From Argyresthia goedartella (lineage: Eukaryota; Arthropoda; Insecta; Lepidoptera; Argyresthiidae), in the NCBI GenBank assembly GCA_949825045.1, contig OX463829.1, positions 2,046,001-2,110,000 of the forward strand: a stretch of DNA of 64,000 nucleotides, in the 5' to 3' direction. Below, in pieces: positions 33,601 to 42,646 of this stretch. Each line of letters starts with the position of its first letter. The stretch's first letter is position 1. The notes beneath the pieces were generated by a model that saw only the letters and a list, made by a program, of their open reading frames with translations, made no database searches and was not told the DNA's origin. Position numbers and translations under genes: made by a program.

Positions 33601-36600
33601 GGGTCAAACACACTCCACACGAGGTTATACTAAAACTCGATACAATTTGAACAACTGGTTAAATATTACAACGAAAACACTCGCGGCATCGCGGAGATAC
33701 CTTGGGCCGACAAATCTCGCATTTGGGAGGACTAATGCCTACAATATTATTCGATTTTAATCACAAAGGCACCCTAAAACAAGCCGACCATGTCGAGGCA
33801 ATTTGACTTCTGTCTTTTACAACTATCAACAAAAACTTACGTCTGACTCCGGTCTCAGACCAAAAAAGAGTGCGTTCCGATTGCACTATGATTGCGACTA
33901 CCATTCGGTTCTGAACAGTACCGGTTGCAATCAGTATGACTGCTGTATCGATTGTCATAGCCCCGCCAGATTTATTGGCGTTTGACCTCTCTCTCACCCC
34001 ACAAGATCGCTCACACGCAAAGAAACCTGTCGGGGCCTATACCTGGCGTGTTCTTCCCGGATGACAGCTTGAGCAGAAAATATGGACCAGCTTCGTCGTC
34101 CACAAAGTGGGAACATTTTGCACTAATACCTGTGCACTAGTCAACAAAGTTATCTATTACAGTCTTAAATGCAGAGTTTTTGAAAACCTTAGCTCTTGTA
34201 ACTGAGCGAACGGTCGGATTTTGTTTGACAGCTCTGCATTCAATTTGCGCGGACCACTACATATACATAAACATACAATCATAAAGCTGTGATGGAACAA
34301 AGGCAACAAATATAATGATCACCAAAATATTTTTTTCCTACCCAAAATGGATAAATGAACACCAAAAGTTGCAAAAAATATCAGGGCAAAATACTGCGGT
34401 AGCTTAGATGAAGGGTAAAGGTGAGCGAAGCGAAGCCCCCTTTATCCTACGTGTTAGGTTGAACATGTAAGAACAACAAACAATACTTGAAACATAAACT
34501 TAAGTACACAAAACATAAAAAGAAGTTTGGTGATTTATCCAAACACAATTTGTTTGACATTCATCGATTCTGGCAGTCATTTCGAATTTATTGGTAGTAA
34601 AATAGGTGCGTTTTAAGTAATCGTTAAAACATAAGCCGAAAACAAATAACTGGCAAAACGACGGCAAACTGTGCGTCTGCGACCCCGTATGACAAAAAGG
34701 CGTCACGCTATGTTCTTGTTGTAAGTCTCGTGAGTCCTTACCTTCTCCACCAGCCAGCAGTGCAGAGACATGGGGTCCACCAGCCCCGACTCGTGTTCCT
34801 CGTCGTGGGGGTACGGAACTCGCGCCAGAGGGAAGTTGGTACCGGGCGGACCGCTCGCCAGGCTCTTTGATGCTGGAATACACAACTTGTTGGTTTCATA
34901 ATGACTAATATAACTTCGCTGTGCATTGTTCTGGTATATGGTGGGTTTCCGGTGGGCATGGCCGGGTCATCGGCCTCGCAAATGAGTGAGGTGTTGGTAA
35001 CGGGCAACAGTGGTGGACATGCCTCATGGTGTCATATTTTTTCTTAGATGTAGTAAGATTTTTTGAAAATGATAATTGGCTCAGCCTTCGATCTTCAATA
35101 CTGTTGTGCTTTCGTTTAGTTTGGCTCAGCCTTCGGCTTTGCAATTTTGATGAAATTACTTTTATGGTCTTTTTAGGGCACCATACCCGAATGGTGCCAA
35201 ACGGGACCCCATTACTAAGCCTCCGCTGTCCGTCCGTTCGTCCATCTGTCATCAGGCTGTATCTCATGAACCGTGCGTGATAGTTAGGACGGATGAAATT
35301 TTTACAGATGATGTATTTCTGTAGCCGCTATAACAACAAATACTAAGATAAATATTGAAGGGGGCTCCCATACAACAAACGTGATTTTTTTTGCTCGATA
35401 TTGATAACGGCAACAGGTAGACGCTTGAAATATTCACAGAATATTGAGTTATATTATTCACTTTAAAAATAAATAATAAAATTAATATTTAAGGAGGGCC
35501 CCCATACAACAAACGTGATTTTATTGCCGTTTTAATAAATAATGGTACGGAACCCTTCGTGTGGGAGTCCGACTCGCACTTGGGCGGTTTTTTCTATGAA
35601 GTTTAGCATAACTCCCAAAATATTAACTGATGCAGTCGGCAGAATTATGGTTACGCATAAGTACATATAATGTCCATTTTGTTGGCATCTTGCCTCAGAG
35701 GCCAAGAAACCTGGTGCGGGTTGTATTAGTAGGGGAAAAGACTCACTGGCAGAAGGAGAAGGTCGTGGCTCCGCATCACCAGAGAAATGGTCGCGCTGCG
35801 TAACACGCTCACCAGGGCCAGAGTCAGAGTAAGGTTTCACCCACTTTTGACTAACCCTGTGGTGTTGCGGGTCGAATCTCTGTCTCCCAAGCGAGAGGTT
35901 CCGGGTTCAAATCCCGGCTGGGAGAAGAAAAAGCCCCAGGATGTTTATATGTGTGTGACGTCGCTGTTTCTGGTTCAAACGACACAGGGTATCCTAGATT
36001 GGAGCTTGGAGCAGTGTTTTTGTCGATACCTCACGCCAAAGTTAACGAGGCACCTCGCTCTGATGACGTCATAGCGCCCTTCACGCGACGAAGGCGAGAG
36101 CGAGCGAAACAGGGAGGGGAAATCGCATTCCTCGCGGGTTCCTAGTTAACTTTGGCGATTAGAGCATAAATGTTTGTTTACCCAGCTCCAGCACGCGCAC
36201 GATGGCCTGCGGCAGGTCGCAGCGGGGCGGGGGCGGCATGGGGCTGAGCAGCACGCCGCGCAGCCGCTCCAGCACGCGCGCCACCCCCGCGCCCGCGCCC
36301 GCACCCGCCCCTCCCGCCGCGCCCGGCGCCCCCGCCCCGCCCCCGAGCGACAGCTGCATGGCGTCGAGCGCGGACGCTCTCTCGTGCAGCTTACGGATGG
36401 ATAGGAGCAGCTTGTGGCGCGCGCCTTTCGTTACACCTGCGGGGGGTGATGGCTAACTTAGCTTTCAGGAACGCGAGGTGTAACCAAAATGTGCCCTGGT
36501 TTGAGAATGTGATTAAACGTTGAGGATAGGATATTTATTGAGGTAGTATTTAAACGTGTGACTGTAAATCCAGTTTTTAATTGACAAAAATACTGGATTT

Positions 36601-39600
36601 AACTGGAAAAAATACTGAATTGTGCGAAACACTGAGAGCGACTAGAAATCTGAAAAATAACAACATGACAAGTCTAATTTGAGCTCAGATACTACAATAT
36701 TATTTGAGTAACTTGAAATATAAAACGAGAACTACACTAGAGATAAGTCTTCGAAAGTGTCAACAAACTACATTCAGTACACACCTAATTTTTTCAAGGC
36801 TTTTAAGTGAAAAAAAATACTGAATAGTACGAAACACTGAGGAGTTACTAGAAATCTGAAAAATAACAACATGAAAACTCTAATTTGAGCTCAGATACTA
36901 TAATATTATTTGAGTAACTTGAAATATAAAACGAGAACTCCACTAGAGATGAGTCTTCGAAAGTGTCAACAAACTACATTCAGTACTCACCTAATTTTTC
37001 CAAATACTCCTCATCAATGGCCATCATTTGATCATAGCTTATATTTGTAAACAGCCACACATACTTATGTAGCCTCAGACTCTTCAGCCACTGCGCCACC
37101 ATGGACATTCCGGGGTACTCTGCGAAGTTGTTCGACTTCAGATCGTCCAAGCGAGTCTCGCTCCCCGTCGTTCCGTACATTACACTAATAGGCCTGATTT
37201 GACTAAAACTGTGCTCTGAAGACAGCGAAAAACTTCTAGGTTTCTGTACAAAAGGTTCGTCACTAAGGTTTTCAGCTGACGATGACATATGCATGAAGTT
37301 ACTTGAAGGCGGTGTGAGGCTATTAGATCTTTGCGATTTGGGCTGCGATATTGCCGCTTCAAAGATCATCTTTTCCCCATCTAGGCTAATATCGACATCT
37401 CTGCCGTTTTTTGAGAATGACTCCTGTAGCAACTCTGTGCTGTATGTGTTATGTTCTATTGTGTCGACAATGCCTCTGAATTCGACGTTTTTACCGACAG
37501 TACGTCGAAATGAGCTGTTGGAGCCCCATATATTGTTTGTAGGTAATATGGAGTGGTCTATTCGCTGCTGCCACAGGTTTTCTGTTGTGTTTGTGTTGCT
37601 GGACATGTGGTTTTCTAGGTAGCGGAGCCATTGCTTTAGTGTGCTGGGAAAACAAAATACAAATGATTAATTTATAAAAGAATTTAAGTAGTATTAAAAT
37701 TTAGTATTAATTAAGCAAGAAGTTATGACATAATCATTCAGCTTGCTGACGTTTCGGACACAAATTATTGGGACACTGTGTCCGGATTGACACTTTTTAA
37801 TTTAAATACTTTTTTAGTGCCAATTCGGATACCATCCAACAACATTGATGCTGTTTTGCACAGTCAGATAAAAAAGCTTCAAAGTATAATCTGTAGAAAA
37901 AGAGAGCTACCAAAACTATAAATTGCTCTGTGAACCACTCTTGTACCACTTTGTGTACCACTCTTAGTCAAATTAGACTATCACCAAAGGCATATTTAGT
38001 ACAAAAATCAAAATCTTAAAAATAAACTTCCATCATTCAACATCTTGAAAACTTAAATTAATCATTGATAAAGTATATTTAGTACAAAAATCAACATCTT
38101 AAATAAATAAAATCCGTCATTCAAAAGGCATATTCAACATCAAGGTTTAATGGTAAGTCATATTCAGTTACCTTCAACGATGGACTATTTGAGTTAAGGG
38201 ATTTTTTGTTTTATTTATATAATTTTTCCTATCAATGGTCAATTTGATAATATTATTATATTTGATGATCAGAAGAACATGCTGGTTTGGTCTCCTAAAA
38301 AATTAAAAGAACCTATGATAATATTTCTCACGTAATTTATAGGGCGAAAACCTAGAAACGACGAAAGTTTTCTGGGGCTCACTGATGGTGTTGCAATAGT
38401 AGATTGTTAACCAAGGGTTGAAAGCCACCCTTTTCAGTCGAGATATTTGGCGCTCGAACGAAGTGAGAGCGCCAATAGTTCGAGACTGAAATAGGTGGCT
38501 TCCACCCGAGTTAAGCACTCTACTTTTCATTTCAAATAATAGGAAATTAAACAACAAACACCAAATACAACATCAACAAAATTTATTAAAAAAAAAAAAT
38601 TACAGAAAATTTACCTAAAGTTTTTAGTCGGACATGACAAGGAGCAGTTACAACCACTTGAGTTGAACCGGTTTAACTTCGTTTTTTTTTTTGTTTAACC
38701 GGTTAACTGAGACTTCGCTGTCCGTCCGTCCGTCTGTCTGTCTGTCTGTCTGTCTGTCACCAGGCTGTATATCATGAGCCGTGGTAGCTAGACAGTTGAA
38801 ATTTTCACAGATGATGTATTTCTGTTGCCGCTATAACAAAAAATACTAAAAAACAAAAGAAATTTAATATTAAGGGGAGCTCCCATACAACTAACGTGTT
38901 TTTTTTTTGCGGTTTTTTATAGATAATAGGAAGGAACCCTTCGTGCATGAGTTCGACTCGCACTTGGCCGGTTATTTTTATTAGTTTTACATGTTCCTTA
39001 CATTTGAAACCCCATTAACTTGTTTCAAATCTAAATAACAAGAAATCCTGTGGGTCTGACGACCAATGCCTATTATAAAGAGCGTTGTTGAGGTTATTGC
39101 CGACATCTTTGTATATCTTATAAATTTGTCAATTACCACAGGACCTTTTCCAGATAGACTGAAAAGAGCCCATATAACTCCATTGCACAAGGGAGAAAGT
39201 CGACTGGAAGTCCATAACTATCGCCCTATTGCACTGTTACCGACGCTATCGAAGATTTTTGAAAGATTCTGTGCAAATTATCTCGCAAATTTTTCAATAA
39301 AATATTACATCATTTGTTTTTTTTTTTTTAATAATACTTAGGACACTATTTACACACATTGATCTAGCCCCAAACTAGGATTCCCTGTATCTTGGGTACT
39401 ATACAACGATACACATACTTATATAGATAAATATTATACTTAGATAGATAAACAACCATGACTAGAGTACAAACATCCGGTCTCATCAAACAAATATTTG
39501 CCCCCACCGGGACTCGAACCCGGGACCCTTGGCTCGTAGGCAGGGACACTGCCGACTCGGCCATTCGGGTCGTCAATTTGGTTTCCAACATGGTAAATCA

Positions 39601-42600
39601 AAAGTAGATGCATTATTTACTATGATGGACTTCGTGGCAGATTCCTTGAACCAAAAGTGTAATGTAGTAACAGTTCCACTGGATCTGTCTAAAGCTTTTG
39701 ACCACGTTGATTATAAGGTCTTAGCCTGCATTCTCCACCAATATGGTGTCAAAAGAAACAGCTTAAATTGTCTAAAATCATACCTCACAAAACGTACACA
39801 GAGTGTAGTACTTCCTTATGTTGACGCTGAAGCTAGAATTCTTACCGACACTGAACAATAGGAACATAATAGGAACCTAGCAATCAGAACAAGAATCATC
39901 AGTCGTAACATAGTTGACGAGATAATCGTGTAACAAACATACAAAAAAACAACATTGAAAATGGCTATTGTAAATTTCGCTATTTATTGAAATGATGTGA
40001 TGGCGTAATTGGTTTGATATCAGTTGCGCAATCTCTATGTTCTGGGTTCAAATCCAAGTTATTTTTTTCTTGTTTTTTTTATTGCTTAAATTTTCTTGTA
40101 AGATGGTACGGAACCCTTCGTGTGCGAGTCTGACCCGCACTGGACCGGATTTTTAAACCTTTTCGACATAACTTCTCCAATAAAATTTGTATCAAATTTA
40201 TTACAGGCGCAAAAGCAAACAAGTAAAACTACATCAAATAAAATAAATAAAAAAATAAAAAACAAACTTTGGCTTAATAAATAAAACCTTATAAAAAACA
40301 TAAACAAAAGGTGAGCTGTCCGCGCTGGGGATCAAATCACGATCAACGGCTTGAACGTCTGATGATGAACCGCTCGGCCATCTACCTCGCTGATTTCACC
40401 GGCGAATATTACAAATATGTACGTTGTTTCGTCCGACAATGAAAGCTTTGATTGAAATTATAATTTAGTGATGATAAAATACTATAAGCGACATCTAGGT
40501 TGATACCAATGAACTATTTTTCAATGTACGGTGCTTTTTATGGCGATGGACTCCCTTATTTATATTATTACTCTATGATCATACTTAATATAATATTGAA
40601 AAAAATCTGACTATATTATTACTGCTTACTTTACTACTACATACTATGATATACGAGCTTACTATTAAGCTCAACACAGACCTTCCTATTAATAATTGTA
40701 TAATGATTTCTTCCTGCTTATTAATTGTTATAATTAATAATGTATTAATTAACATTACTCCTTCCTCGTCTCATAAATTTGATGCAGGGTCAGATCAAAA
40801 CACTGTATCTGAAAATTTGTGTCATATTCAAGTAACTGATGCGGGGTTATTGAAGTTATTTAATGGACTTGATCACCGAAAAAGTGCCGGTACCGATGGA
40901 ATACCAGCCATTTTCATACAAAAGTGCAAGTTCTACCCATTAAAATTATTTATCAACGATCCTTGAATGAGGGTGTTTTTCCCAAACGTTGGAAAGAAGC
41001 ACAAATTGTACCTACTCACAAGAAAGGTGTCAAAAATTATATAACGAATTATAGGCCCATATCAAAATTAAATATTCTCGGTAAAATGTTTGAAAAAATT
41101 GTATACCACTATGTATATGCAAATACTATCAAGAGCATACCTATGGCCCAGCATGGCTTTATTAAATCCACATCAGTCGAAACCAACTTACTTCTTTTGA
41201 CCGAGTATATAACATTTAATATTAGCACAAAGGCTCAAATTGATGTTATATACACGGACTTTGAGAAGGCATTCGATCGAGTAGACCACGATAACTTACT
41301 AACTAAGCTGCGTATATTGGGTATAGACGGGAACCTACTTAGGTGGGTTGAATCTTACATAAAGAATAGGTGTCAGGCGGTGGTACTAGGGGGATATCGA
41401 TCAAATTATATAACAGTGACATCTGGCGTTCCTCAAGGATCGCATTTAGGACCCTTATTTTATAATATATACCTCTTCGACATACCTAAATGTTTCAAAA
41501 ATTCTAATTATTTATTATACGCCGACGACAAGATATTTAGACGAATAGAAAGTATAGATGACTGCCACTTACTTCAATCTGATCTCGACAATCTTTCAAA
41601 ATACTATTCTCAAAATCGAATCAGTGTAAATACAAGTAAATGCCAGGTGATTTCGTTTTCACGAAAACATACTACAATACAATATAACTATATGATTAGA
41701 AAGGAAGCTATACCAAGAACGAATATAGTACGTGATTTGGGAATAATGCTTGACCATAAACTTACGTTTAATGAACATGTCGAACATATCACCAGCAAGG
41801 CATTCAAGTCATTGGGTTTTGTTATTCGGAGTAGTCTCCCATTCAAGGACGTACAATGCTTCAAAGCTCTTTATTATGCGTATGTCAGAAGTGTTTTAGA
41901 GTTTGGTGCAGTTGTCTGGCGACCATACCATACCCAAATAGAGCGTATCCAGTGTCTGTTCGTGAAGCACCTCAACTATAAAGCTAGGTTTCTATCTAAC
42001 GACTATGCTGAATCTAGCTTACGTCACAAGGTAATGTCATTAGAGGACAGGCGCGATCTCATCGATATGATGTTTTTGTTCGACCTATTAAATTGTAAAT
42101 TTGACTGCGGTGACTTACTCAAACATGTGGGGTTCAATATACCCAACAAACGAACCCGTCGTACACCACTTTTGTACGTGCCCAAATTCGCAACAAACTA
42201 CGCTCAAAACTCCCCATTTATTCGCTTACCCACACTTTACAATAATAAATTCTCATCTATTGATTTGTTTGGCCTTTCACGTAACACATTTAAAAGTAAA
42301 ATTCTGTCATGAACTTTCTATTGTACATCGTTTATCGTTTATAAAGATACTTTACCCTACTCCATTCCTTCACCCGCCCGCCACCCTCACCCCTCCCCCC
42401 TCCTCCTACATCATGAAATATGGACAAGTATATAATAAAAATAGTATTTACAATCTTAATTTAAATACCCACTCACTTTAACTTAATAACATTAGACATA
42501 AGTAACTATCATTCTTTAAAACTGCTGTATTGAATTGTATATTTGAGTACCTTGTAATTGGCGTAATATCTTATAATGTCACTTGTATATAATACTAAAA

Positions 42601-42615
42601 GCTGTAAGGTTTACC

Positions 42616-42646
<31 letters not shown>

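Noticed and set aside
40003..40397. Possible tRNA genes
   Set aside because: Box A and B are present but the acceptor stems do not pair; they are SINE heads.
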